A stretch of DNA of 33,558 nucleotides from Candidatus Omnitrophota bacterium (GCA_021108075.1 JAIORP010000058.1:1-33558); one strand, 5' to 3'; positions 15,351 to 23,712 are shown, counted from the first letter of the stretch. Numbers and translations: made by a program. Notes: generated from the sequence alone by a model not told the origin.

Positions 15351-16736
15351 ATGGATTTCAATACCGGTTTCGAAAACTCTATTGAAAAGGATTTTTTAAT
15401 GTTTGTCGCATTTTTTGGATTGGTCCTGCTGATGTTGTGGGATATCCGTTTTTTAAAAAGGATGAATAAGTCAGCCTTTACCGCCGCGTGTCAAATGCCG
15501 CCCAGTATCCTTTTGACAATCTGTATGCTGTTCCTGTTTGTCCTGGCCGCCAGTCCTGACCGGCCAGATATCTTTCCGGGTTATTTTATCGCGTTTATGT
15601 TGCCCCTTTATGTTTTCCGCCGAAGAAAAATTTTTAAAATGATAAAACTGAAAGAAATAACCCCGGATGCCCCTGATTTCCGCAACCGGCTGGCCTTTGA
15701 GGCGGCAAGTGTTGTTTATTATTGGTTTTTAGGATTGGTTGTTTTCTCTGTCGATTTGAAGATATTTGTGACGATTTATCCGGAATACAATACAATTTTT
15801 TTTCAGATGATATTGCTGTCATTTTTATCATCCTGTTATCTTTTTGCCTTAGTGTGCTTCTCAGCTCGAAGTTTTTCATCCGCGGGTATTTTTACGAATT
15901 TGAAAATTAAGATGGTGAAAAAGTCGTGGATGAAGGTTTTTTTGGCGCCGGTCCTGTTGGGCCTGGTGTTTGCTTTTTTTTCCGCGAGCATTGTTTCCCA
16001 ACGCACCATTCAACCGAACACGCCTTTAAGCGAAGTGGTTCATTCGATACCGAATTCAAAAATCCTGTCCGTCCTGTTAATTCTCATCGCCACATTATTG
16101 GCCCCTTTATTTGAAGAAGTCATTTTTCGAGGATATTTTTTTCACGTCTTGAAAGAATATAAATCGAAACTTTTCGCGATATTCTTTATTTCTTTCTTTT
16201 TTGGGGTGCTGCATTTTCAACAGTATTGGGGGGATTGGGCCGCCATGAGTTTTGTTATGCTGTTGGGATTTGCCCTGACGTCTGTGAGGGCCCTGACAGG
16301 ATCAACAACCAGCACCGTTGTGATGCATTATGTTTATAATATTGGCGTTATTGTTATCGCGGGTGTTCTAATGTACCATTCAAATCCGGCTTATTATGAG
16401 TTTGTGGTGTATCAGAAGAACCTTGATGTTGAGAAACAAATCGCGTTGTTGGAGGAAAGTGTAAGAGTCCAGCCCGACTGGGCTTTTGCCTATAATGATC
16501 TTGCCCAAGTATATGTTTCGAAGGACATTCAGTTAGAAAAAGCTTTAGTGCTCGCTGAGAAAGCGATGGAATTGGATCCGCATAAGCCAGCGTTTATTCA
16601 GACGAAGATTGAAATTTTGTTTGAGTTGGACCGTATCCTTGAAGCCCGGGCTTTACGGGATCACATGTTTGATCAATATCCAGACTGGGGAAAGCAGATG
16701 ACATACGATTATCTGGATGCCACGGACACGGATTAA
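15351..16736 (+). CDS. CPBP-family intramembrane protease with a TPR-like tail
   Basis: The 461-residue protein has about eight membrane spans. CPBP (CAAX protease/bacteriocin-processing, Abi) motifs are present: E255-E256-x3-R260 in FEEVIFRGYFF, a histidine in FFGVLHFQ (about 288), and HYVYN near residue 328. These are glutamate/histidine metal-dependent proteases that cut inside or near the membrane. After the last span the protein goes on with about 100 soluble residues of TPR character (VQPDWAFAYNDLAQVY, LEKALVLAEKAMELDPHKP), an unusual addition that could bind a partner or substrate. The ATG at 15351 lacks a ribosome-binding site; ATG 15399, with AGGA seven bases upstream, is in frame and may be the true start. 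Its neighbours give no hint of the substrate. Confidence 0.85.
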   Translation: MDFNTGFENSIEKDFLMFVAFFGLVLLMLWDIRFLKRMNKSAFTAACQMPPSILLTICMLFLFVLAASPDRPDIFPGYFIAFMLPLYVFRRRKIFKMIKLKEITPDAPDFRNRLAFEAASVVYYWFLGLVVFSVDLKIFVTIYPEYNTIFFQMILLSFLSSCYLFALVCFSARSFSSAGIFTNLKIKMVKKSWMKVFLAPVLLGLVFAFFSASIVSQRTIQPNTPLSEVVHSIPNSKILSVLLILIATLLAPLFEEVIFRGYFFHVLKEYKSKLFAIFFISFFFGVLHFQQYWGDWAAMSFVMLLGFALTSVRALTGSTTSTVVMHYVYNIGVIVIAGVLMYHSNPAYYEFVVYQKNLDVEKQIALLEESVRVQPDWAFAYNDLAQVYVSKDIQLEKALVLAEKAMELDPHKPAFIQTKIEILFELDRILEARALRDHMFDQYPDWGKQMTYDYLDATDTD

Positions 16737-17075
16737 CCCGGAAAATGTAGCGTGTGTTTGGGTTCGTTTGAAATTTTATGCTGACGTCCAAAGCGGCACG
16801 CTTACCGGCTTACAACGATGGATGCGTGCGGATGCGGCAAAGTTTAAGACATTTTCAGCTTATAGAATTTGCTTGACATAAACTCGTATGTATATGAATA
16901 TATTAATCAAATTTGACAGCTTTTGGTTGTGGATCATTTTTGCCGAAGGCCTAAATGATTGGGTTCCATCTTTTCGCCTTACTTTTTTTATCTGCAATCA
17001 CTTATTTTGCTCAATAGGGTTATCCAATTGAAGCAGTAATTATTTTCAATTCTATTTTTAATTTAAACATATAGC
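16737..17075. other. Gene-free interval of 339 bp upstream of the secretin gene
   Basis: No reading frame is supported. A TTGACA box at 16873-16878 is followed by TATATT 20 bases later, a poor sigma-70 spacing, so it is only a possible promoter. The last 100 bp before the secretin gene are strongly AT-rich. Confidence 0.35.
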
Positions 17076-18683
17076 ATGAATTATTTTTTTACTACAAATA
17101 TTTTTTTTACAATTATTATATCTATTTGTATATATATTACATCGAACGTATGGGCTAAAGACGCAGAATTGTTTATTTTTTTTGACCATAACCGTAGCGC
17201 AAATGGTGACGCGATTTCACGGGAGTTATTGGATTCAACCGACAACGATCAAGTGTCATCCCCGCCCACTGATGGAACTGATCAAGAAGTGCTCCCCCGG
17301 GAAGAACCTCTGAATGGATCTGACGATGTTAATCCTTTAGACATCCTTGATTGCGTTGATGTTAAGGATGAAGATGTTGTCGCCCTTTTGTCTCGCATTG
17401 CCAGGCAAGTTGATTGGCATCTGAACGTCGGTGAAATTGGCGAAATCAAGGTTGATCTTCAAATGAAGAAACTACATGCCCGTGACGCTGTGCAAGTCGT
17501 ATGTGACCAATATGATCTGGTCTGTCTATTTGAGGGTCCGCAAAATAAGATTTTAAGGGTGATGTTGACAGAGGAGTATGAAGAAGAATTTGGCCGGCCA
17601 TTTGAACGGAGTACTTTAGCCGAGATTGTGTCTCTGCAATATTTAGATTTTATGCCGGTTCAACAGGTTTTAAAACCGTTTTTATCAGAATCTGGAAGAA
17701 TGATCGGACAAGGTCAGCGTCGATTTATTGTGATTGATCATCCTGACAATCTTGGGCGGCTTAAGGGTTTCATTCAACAAATAGACAAACCGTTAATGAC
17801 AAAAGAAATTTCTTTGAAATATGTTTCTGTCGATGATATCGTGGACAAAGTCGCAATGTTTTTGACCCCGACAGTTGCGACCTGTTCCATTGATAAGGAA
17901 TTGAACACAATGACAATTGTCGACTTCAAATCCGTTGTTCGGGATATCAGCCGTTTTGTTGAAACCATTGACCATAGAAGTCGCGGGATCATCTGGGACC
18001 TGAACGTATACCAGGTGTTATTAAGTCATGCACAGCAGAAAGGAATCGACTGGGAAGCGATCGTTTCAGATTATCAAGAGTTCACGGCCAGACAAATTCG
18101 ACCTGATCAAGATAGGAGCAATGAATCTATTCTAAAGATGGGGAAGATATCACAAGAGGATTTTAATATCCTGGTGGACGCGTTAGAAACAGTCGGAGAG
18201 GTGAAGAAGATTGAAATGGACGACCAGAACGCGATATTTGGACGGGATAATCAAATTTCAATTGTTCCCTTTGATTTGTCAGCTTTTTTTGAGCGAAAGA
18301 AAAAGACTGAACCGCGACGGCTTGATCCATTGTCGTTCTATTTTTCAATTCAGAAGAACGGTGATACCATTCAAATCGGCGTCAAACCTTATGTCGATTT
18401 TGTCGGTGATAAAAAAGCCTTTCACAAAATTGTCAATGATATGCCTAACAGCGGAGAGGTCCTTGACGGCGTGTCCGTTAGCCTGGGGCAAGATAATATC
18501 CTCGTTTTTAGCGGGATGTTTATCGAAAAGATTGTTTCAACAAAAGAAAAGATACCTGTCTTAGGAGATATCCCTTTGCTGGGTTTTGCTTTTCAGGAAA
18601 AGAAGGAGAAGCTGATCCGCTCGGAGTTAATTATTTTTCTGCAACCAAACGTTACAGATTTATCGAAAGAAAATGTTTTTTAA
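17076..18683 (+). CDS. Secretin-family outer-membrane channel protein
   Basis: The 535-residue protein has a signal peptide (residues 1 to about 27), a low-complexity acidic linker, an STN-like domain (about 90-165), two secretin N-type repeats (about 190-250 and 256-310), and a C-terminal secretin domain (about 318-530) with the family signature PVLGDIPLLGFAF and the closing SELIIFLQPNV. Secretins form the outer-membrane gate of type IV pili, type II and type III secretion and filamentous phage export. None of the other pilus or secretion genes (pilM-P, gsp) is in the window, so which machine it serves cannot be told. The amidase gene starts 12 bases after its stop, which suggests a shared task such as opening peptidoglycan for channel assembly. 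The N-terminal codons are markedly AT-rich. Confidence 0.9.
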   Translation: MNYFFTTNIFFTIIISICIYITSNVWAKDAELFIFFDHNRSANGDAISRELLDSTDNDQVSSPPTDGTDQEVLPREEPLNGSDDVNPLDILDCVDVKDEDVVALLSRIARQVDWHLNVGEIGEIKVDLQMKKLHARDAVQVVCDQYDLVCLFEGPQNKILRVMLTEEYEEEFGRPFERSTLAEIVSLQYLDFMPVQQVLKPFLSESGRMIGQGQRRFIVIDHPDNLGRLKGFIQQIDKPLMTKEISLKYVSVDDIVDKVAMFLTPTVATCSIDKELNTMTIVDFKSVVRDISRFVETIDHRSRGIIWDLNVYQVLLSHAQQKGIDWEAIVSDYQEFTARQIRPDQDRSNESILKMGKISQEDFNILVDALETVGEVKKIEMDDQNAIFGRDNQISIVPFDLSAFFERKKKTEPRRLDPLSFYFSIQKNGDTIQIGVKPYVDFVGDKKAFHKIVNDMPNSGEVLDGVSVSLGQDNILVFSGMFIEKIVSTKEKIPVLGDIPLLGFAFQEKKEKLIRSELIIFLQPNVTDLSKENVF

Positions 18684-18695
18684 GTGGAGGTGAAA

Positions 18696-19745
18696 GTGTT
18701 GAACGGAAGGCAAATTTTTTCAGTGGTTTTAATGCCGCTGCTCATTCTCGTGCTCCTTATCAGTGGTTGTGCGACTGTTAGACAGGAACGTCTTGTTGTT
18801 AAGAAAGAAGGCTTGTATCTGCGTGATTTATGTTCCTGTTACGGGATTGAATACAGCTGGGATGTCGGTAATCAGCGGGTTGTGATGATTCATCCTGACA
18901 GAAATGTTTTGTTGTACCTGGAAAGCAACACGGTGAATTTGTTTGGAAAGAACATTATCCTTGACGGTCCGATCAAAGATGTTGACGGCGCGATTGTCGT
19001 TTCATCTGATTTCAAAGATAAGGTGATTGACCGTTTTTTTGATGTGGCCAGAGGACGGACAGCATTGACTTTGCGAAAAGCGGATACGGTTATTATTGAC
19101 CCCGGACACGGGGGTAAAGATCCGGGCGCATTGGGTCGTTCCGGATTAAAGGAAAAAGATGTCGTTTTAGACGTGGCGCTAAGAACAAAGAGTATCCTGG
19201 AGAAAAAAGGCTTAACAGTGATCATGACCCGTGATCGAGATGTTTTTGTTCCTTTACAGGAACGAACTGAGATTGCAAGCGATTCTAAAGCCCAATTGTT
19301 TGTAAGCATTCATGCGAACGCGAGCCGGATCAGATCCGTTAAGGGCCTGGAGGTTTTTATGGCAAAAGATTTAGATTTCAAAGACCGTAACGAGTGGCAG
19401 CGAAAACATAACCAGGAATTAACATTAAATAATCTTAAGATGAAAAATTATCCGGAAGTAGAGAAAATTGTGATGGATATGCTTTATCTCCATAAGCAAA
19501 ACGCTTCAAGGGACCTAGCCTGTCAAATCGCTGAACATACTTCGGGCGTTATTGAAACAAATAATAGAGGATCTAAAGAAGAGCGTTTTTATGTGTTGCG
19601 GAACACGATTATTCCAGCTGTTTTGATTGAAGTCGGGTTCGTGTCAAATCCTTATGAGGAAAGATTGTTGAGAAGAAAATCTTATCGCAAAAAGATCGCA
19701 TATGGAATTGCAGAAAGTATTTTAGATTATGTTGAGTCAAGATAA
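18696..19745 (+). CDS. N-acetylmuramoyl-L-alanine amidase, lipoprotein (amidase_3)
   Basis: The enzyme cuts the bond between muramic acid and the peptide stem in peptidoglycan. A lipobox LISGC (cysteine 25) predicts a lipoprotein. An intermediate domain (about 30-125) resembles copper-amine-oxidase-N-like or AMIN-type wall-binding modules. The amidase_3 domain follows with the zinc ligands H138 (DPGHGGKDPGA), E153 (KEKD) and H206 (SIHANA), and the catalytic glutamate in IEVGFVSN near the C-terminus. GGAGG at 18686-18690 fits a GTG start at 18696 (or TTG at 18699); in-frame GTG codons at 18684 and 18690 lie too close to it. The gene sits right after the secretin and overlaps murI by 17 bases. 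Confidence 0.93.
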   Translation: MLNGRQIFSVVLMPLLILVLLISGCATVRQERLVVKKEGLYLRDLCSCYGIEYSWDVGNQRVVMIHPDRNVLLYLESNTVNLFGKNIILDGPIKDVDGAIVVSSDFKDKVIDRFFDVARGRTALTLRKADTVIIDPGHGGKDPGALGRSGLKEKDVVLDVALRTKSILEKKGLTVIMTRDRDVFVPLQERTEIASDSKAQLFVSIHANASRIRSVKGLEVFMAKDLDFKDRNEWQRKHNQELTLNNLKMKNYPEVEKIVMDMLYLHKQNASRDLACQIAEHTSGVIETNNRGSKEERFYVLRNTIIPAVLIEVGFVSNPYEERLLRRKSYRKKIAYGIAESILDYVESR

Positions 19746-20538
19746 AGAGAGTCCTATCGGTGTTTTCGATTCAGGGCTTGGAGGTCTTACGGTAGTAAAA
19801 GCATTGATGCGGCAATTGCCGGATGAACATATTGTTTATTTCGGTGACACGGCGCGTGTTCCCTATGGGACCAAATCAAAGGCATCGATCAAGAGATTTT
19901 CTTTAGAAAATGCCCAGATTTTAGTGAACCGTAACGTTAAGATGATTGTTGTTGCCTGTAATTCGTCGTCGAGTTACGCGTTGGCTTCCCTGCGAAAAAA
20001 GTTTTCATTGCCCATTATCGGTGTCGTGAATCCCGGCGCGCAAGCTGCGGTTGGGATGTCCACGAATAACCGAATTGGCGTTATCGCGACCTCAGCGACA
20101 ATCAGCAGTGGTGTCTATGTGAAAGCGGTAAAAAAAATTAATTCATCGAGCTGCGTATTCACACAGGCCTGCCCATTGTTTGTTCCCCTGGTAGAGGAAG
20201 GATGGTTGCAGAAGAAGGTCACATATGACATCGCTTTAGAATACCTGGATCCGCTCAAACGACAGCGTGTCGATACATTGATTTTAGGCTGCACGCACTA
20301 CCCCTTGCTTAAACCTGTTATCGAAAAAGTTATGGGGCCGGCAGTTTGCTTAGTCGATTCAGCAGAAGCTGTCGCCAGCCAAGTGCAAAGCATACTCAAA
20401 CGCAGGAAGTTGGCTCGGGTGTCGAACAATAAAAGGCATTGCCAATTTTTAATCAGTGACAAACCTCAAAGTTTTGAGAACACGGCGAAGAAATTTATTG
20501 GTTCGGACATCAAAGTGAATGTTTTAGAGCAGAGTTGA
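19729..20538 (+). CDS. murI: Glutamate racemase
   Basis: The enzyme interconverts L- and D-glutamate to supply D-Glu for peptidoglycan. The 269-residue product carries both catalytic cysteines, C77 (ACNSSS) and C188 (GCTHYP), plus D13-S-G (VFDSGLGGL) and the YFGDTARVPYG motif. Length is typical. The start ATG lies within the end of the amidase gene, so translation is probably coupled; a cell-wall degrading enzyme and a cell-wall precursor enzyme are therefore made from one transcript. Confidence 0.97.
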   Translation: MLSQDKESPIGVFDSGLGGLTVVKALMRQLPDEHIVYFGDTARVPYGTKSKASIKRFSLENAQILVNRNVKMIVVACNSSSSYALASLRKKFSLPIIGVVNPGAQAAVGMSTNNRIGVIATSATISSGVYVKAVKKINSSSCVFTQACPLFVPLVEEGWLQKKVTYDIALEYLDPLKRQRVDTLILGCTHYPLLKPVIEKVMGPAVCLVDSAEAVASQVQSILKRRKLARVSNNKRHCQFLISDKPQSFENTAKKFIGSDIKVNVLEQS

Positions 20539-20568
20539 TGACCGTTTATATTAAGGGAGGATTTTATT

Positions 20569-20931
20569 ATGTACACATTAATAATTAAAGATGCGTTTTC
20601 TTCAGCCCATTTTTTGAATGGGCATGATGGAAAGTGTCGTGAACTGCATGGACACACGTGGAAAATAGAAATCCGTGTGGTTCATGACCAGTTAGATAGG
20701 ATCGGAATGGTCGCTGATTTTTCTTACCTGAAGAGAGAGTTGACGGCTTTGATCAATGACTTAGACCATCGTTGCCTGAATGATCTGGTCGTTTTTAAAA
20801 CGACCAATCCGACGAGTGAAAATATTGCCCAATACATTTTTGATGAATATATGAAAAAAGTCGCACCTTTACGGGTTAGCCAGGTGCGGGTTTGGGAATC
20901 TGATTCGGCCAGTGTGATTTACCGGCCGTAA
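20569..20931 (+). CDS. queD: 6-carboxytetrahydropterin synthase
   Basis: QueD converts dihydroneopterin triphosphate to 6-carboxy-5,6,7,8-tetrahydropterin, the second step of queuosine (preQ1) synthesis. The 120-residue protein has the zinc ligands H14, H27 and H29, the catalytic C23 (KCRELHGHTW), DLDHRCLND and the late glutamate in VWESDSA. GGGAGG precedes the ATG. It is the first of four preQ1 genes, but a palindromic element separates it from queC. Confidence 0.96.
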   Translation: MYTLIIKDAFSSAHFLNGHDGKCRELHGHTWKIEIRVVHDQLDRIGMVADFSYLKRELTALINDLDHRCLNDLVVFKTTNPTSENIAQYIFDEYMKKVAPLRVSQVRVWESDSASVIYRP

Positions 20932-20934
20932 GTT

Positions 20935-21017
20935 ATACCGAATCCGTTAAATAATTGTTTTATTTTAATTCTGATATTTTTGCCTTATCGTCGAGAAAAG
21001 CAGAATGGATTTGGTGT
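20935..21017 (+). repeat. Dispersed palindromic element, copy 9 (forward, right end lost)
   Basis: It starts ATACCGAATCCGTTAAATAA three bases after the queD stop and keeps TTAATTCTGATATTTTTG and CGTCGAGAAAAGCAGAA, then jumps to GGATTTGGTGTT, so about 20 bp at the right are missing. It fills most of the queD-queC gap. Confidence 0.88.
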
Positions 21018-21035
21018 TGATTAAGGGAAGAGGAA

Positions 21036-21701
21036 ATGCCGAAAAAAGCGGTTGTCTTGTTGTCGGGGGGGCTGGATTCAACGACCTTATTGTATTATGC
21101 CCTGGATCGGGGGTTTAAGGCCTATTGCCTTATTTTTGATTATGGTCAACGGCATAAAAAAGAGATATTGAAGGCAAAAAAAATTGCTCAACAGACCGCT
21201 TGTGCTTATCACGTCGCCAAAATTTCATTGCCATGGCAAGGGTCTTCGCTTTTAGATAAGAGCATGCGTTTGCCATATCATACGAGCATTGATCCCAAAG
21301 ATATCCCTTCAACCTATGTTCCTGCCCGTAATATTATTTTTTTAAGTTTTGCTGCGTCTTATGCCGAGGTTATCGGCGCGCGGGGAATTTTTATCGGCGT
21401 AAATGCTCTCGATTACTCCGGTTATCCGGATTGCCGTCCAGAATTTATAACGGCCTATCAGCAGGTCTTAAAAAAAGGGTTAAAGACAGGTGTAAAAGGA
21501 CAATGGATTAAAATATATACACCGCTTATTCGCAAGACAAAGGCGCAGATCATTCGCATGGGATTGAAACGACATGTTCCTTATGCCATGACGTGGTCCT
21601 GTTACCAGGGTGAAAGACGTCCGTGCGGGACGTGTGATAGTTGTCTATTACGTGCTCGGGGTTTTGAGGCCGTCGGGCAGAAAGATCCGGGAATAAAATA
21701 A
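21036..21701 (+). CDS. queC: 7-cyano-7-deazaguanine synthase
   Basis: QueC uses ATP and ammonia to turn 7-carboxy-7-deazaguanine into the nitrile preQ0. The ATP-pyrophosphatase loop is S10-GGLDST, and the zinc site is made of C189, C197, C200 and C203 (CYQGERRPCGTCDSC). The length of 221 aa is typical. GGAAGAGG stands just before the ATG. queE follows after three bases. Confidence 0.97.
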   Translation: MPKKAVVLLSGGLDSTTLLYYALDRGFKAYCLIFDYGQRHKKEILKAKKIAQQTACAYHVAKISLPWQGSSLLDKSMRLPYHTSIDPKDIPSTYVPARNIIFLSFAASYAEVIGARGIFIGVNALDYSGYPDCRPEFITAYQQVLKKGLKTGVKGQWIKIYTPLIRKTKAQIIRMGLKRHVPYAMTWSCYQGERRPCGTCDSCLLRARGFEAVGQKDPGIK

Positions 21702-21704
21702 AGG

Positions 21705-22391
21705 ATGAAAGCGAAAATATCTGAAATTTTTTCTTCCGTTCAAGGTGAAGGCAAGTACGTCGGGGTTCGACAAATATTTGTGCGCTTCTGGGGGTGTTCG
21801 TTGGATTGTCAATGGTGTGACACCGCATACGCTCATCAGGACCCATTCGAGGGGATAGAGTGTGATGTGGACCAACTTTACCAAACAGTCAAGAGTTTTC
21901 AATCCCCTGTGCATTCTATTAGTTTGACGGGGGGGGAACCGTTGGAACAGGCTGATTTTTTGGCCCCTTTTGCTAAACGGCTCAAGCAAGAGCAGCAAGC
22001 TGTTTATCTTGAAACCAATGGGACGCTTCCAAAGGCCTTAGAGCCATTGATTGCGGATATTGATTATATCGCGATGGACATTAAATTGCCCAGTTCAACT
22101 CGCTTGCGGAGTTTTTGGGATGAACATGAAATGTTTTTAAAGATCGCTAAACAAAAAGATGTCTGTGTCAAAGTCGTGGTCACGGAAGAAACAATAATAC
22201 AAGATATTGATCAATGTGTGAATTTAATTGCCAGAGTTGCTAGCGATACGTGTTGCATCATTCAGCCCGACACGCGAGAGTTGGGCGCGGGCCTCATGAA
22301 AAAATGTGAACAGTTTCAGCAACGCGCGCTCACGGCCTTGTCGGATGTTCGTGTTATCCCTCAGGTGCACGCATTATTAGGCGTAAGATAA
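21705..22391 (+). CDS. queE: 7-carboxy-7-deazaguanine synthase (radical SAM)
   Basis: QueE rearranges 6-carboxytetrahydropterin to 7-carboxy-7-deazaguanine using S-adenosylmethionine and a [4Fe-4S] cluster. The cluster cysteines are C31, C35 and C38 (CSLDCQWC), and the GGEP motif (SLTGGEPL) and SVQGEG N-terminus are typical. The start lies three bases after the queC stop, with AAGG touching the ATG, closer than normal for a ribosome-binding site; translational coupling to queC probably helps. The enzyme is oxygen-sensitive, which suits the low-oxygen lifestyle suggested by the superoxide reductase. Confidence 0.96.
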   Translation: MKAKISEIFSSVQGEGKYVGVRQIFVRFWGCSLDCQWCDTAYAHQDPFEGIECDVDQLYQTVKSFQSPVHSISLTGGEPLEQADFLAPFAKRLKQEQQAVYLETNGTLPKALEPLIADIDYIAMDIKLPSSTRLRSFWDEHEMFLKIAKQKDVCVKVVVTEETIIQDIDQCVNLIARVASDTCCIIQPDTRELGAGLMKKCEQFQQRALTALSDVRVIPQVHALLGVR

Positions 22392-22426
22392 GATAATTGT
22401 AATAACGGTTTAATGGAAGGAAGAGT

Positions 22427-22840
22427 ATGGTGAAACGTTCAAAATCCAAGTATGAAGATTTACAAAATAATATCCGTCAATTGACGATGCCTGATATTGA
22501 AGTCTGGGATAATAAATATCCCGACCGTGATTATACGATTTATCTGGATATTCCAGAGTGCACATGTATTTGTCCTAAAACAGGCCTGCCGGATTTTGTG
22601 CAATTGAAGATAGCGTATATTCCGATAAAGACGTGTGTTGAATTAAAGTCTTTAAAGATGTACGTCGTCGCCTATCGTGATGTCGGTATCTTTCACGAGC
22701 ATTTAGTCAATAAGATCATGGATGATATGGTCCTCGCTTGTTCTCCAGAATGGATACGCGTCGAAGGGGTTGTTTCTCCCCGTGGCGGTATTCAAACAAC
22801 TGTTGTTAGCGAGTTTCATAAAAAGAAAAATAAAAAATAA
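22427..22840 (+). CDS. queF: NADPH-dependent preQ0 reductase (short type)
   Basis: QueF reduces the preQ0 nitrile to the amine preQ1. The 137-residue protein has the family motif ELKSLKMY (residues 72-79), the catalytic cysteine C49 in CPKTGLPDF, and the H90-E91-H92 cluster (FHEHL). It is of the unimodular type with one T-fold domain. GGAAGGAAG precedes the ATG. With queD, queC and queE this completes GTP-derived pterin to preQ1; GTP cyclohydrolase, tgt and queA are not in the window. Confidence 0.96.
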   Translation: MVKRSKSKYEDLQNNIRQLTMPDIEVWDNKYPDRDYTIYLDIPECTCICPKTGLPDFVQLKIAYIPIKTCVELKSLKMYVVAYRDVGIFHEHLVNKIMDDMVLACSPEWIRVEGVVSPRGGIQTTVVSEFHKKKNKK

Positions 22841-22861
22841 TTTAAGGAGAAAGGATTTTTT

Positions 22862-23581
22862 ATGTCAAGACAAGATGGACGAGAGCGAACAGACATGCGT
22901 CATGTGCAGGTGACCAGGGATTATATTAAACATCCGGATGGAGCTTGTCTGATTGAGGTTGGAGAGACAAGAGTTGTTTGCACGGCATCCATAGAAGAAA
23001 TTGTGCCGCAATTCTTAAAGAATTCCGGACAGGGTTGGGTTACCGCCGAGTATGCGATGTTACCGGGTTCCTGTGCCACGCGGATCAAGAGGAGTTTGTC
23101 CTCAGGACGATCATTTGAAATTCAAAGGTTGATAGGACGGTCATTGCGTGCTGTCGTTGATATGGAAAAGTTAGGGGAAAGAACCATAAAAATTGATTGC
23201 GATGTTATTCAAGCTGATGGTGGCACCCGAACAGCCTCGATTACAGGTGGTTTTATCGCGATGGCGTTGGGGATTAAGAAACTGATGCGAAACGGTGTAT
23301 TAACAGCGATGCCCCTGACGGATTTTGTCGCGGCTGTGAGTGTCGGTATTTATCAGGATCAGATTATGCTCGACTTGGATTATTCTGAGGATTCAAAGGC
23401 TGATATGGATATGAATGTGGTCATGATTGGAAAAGGTGACTTTGTTGAGGTTCAGGGGACAGCCGAAGGCAAGACATTTAATAAAGACCAGATGAATCAA
23501 TTGTTGCTGCTGGCTGATATGGGAATAAAAGATTTGATTTGCATTCAAAAAGAAACAGTGGGCAACATCATAGCGGGATAA
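22862..23581 (+). CDS. rph: Ribonuclease PH
   Basis: RNase PH trims the 3' ends of tRNA precursors by phosphorolysis. The 239-residue protein shows the family run from the N-terminal MSRQDGRERTDMR and through the phosphate-binding SGRSFEIQRLIGRSLR to the CDVIQADGGTRTASITGG segment. Full length, no damage. AAGGAG lies upstream of the ATG, which is 21 bp after queF. The association of rph with murI and with tRNA-modification genes makes functional sense. Confidence 0.97.
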   Translation: MSRQDGRERTDMRHVQVTRDYIKHPDGACLIEVGETRVVCTASIEEIVPQFLKNSGQGWVTAEYAMLPGSCATRIKRSLSSGRSFEIQRLIGRSLRAVVDMEKLGERTIKIDCDVIQADGGTRTASITGGFIAMALGIKKLMRNGVLTAMPLTDFVAAVSVGIYQDQIMLDLDYSEDSKADMDMNVVMIGKGDFVEVQGTAEGKTFNKDQMNQLLLLADMGIKDLICIQKETVGNIIAG

Positions 23582-23631
23582 ATTTTTATATATTAATGGT
23601 ACCGGCTACAAACAGGATGCTGAATTAATGA

Positions 23632-23661
23632 ATATTATCGTCGATCTCTCGACGATAATAT
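23632..23661. other. Perfect 13 bp inverted repeat with 4-base loop
   Basis: ATATTATCGTCGA (23632-23644) pairs perfectly with TCGACGATAATAT (23649-23661) around TCTC. It lies 50 bp after rph. No T-run follows, so this is not a standard terminator; it may be an RNA-processing hairpin or a protein-binding site. Confidence 0.6.
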
Positions 23662-23712
23662 GGGAGCAGGTTGTGTTGACGGATCAACCCGGTAACCTGC
23701 AGGAGACATATA

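Noticed and set aside
20540..20568. preQ1 riboswitch upstream of queD
   Set aside because: The gap between murI and queD is only 30 bp and shows no pseudoknot-forming aptamer.
66..21017. CRISPR array
   Set aside because: The repeats are about 100 bp, palindromic, widely spaced by whole genes and in both orientations. There are no regular spacers and no cas genes.
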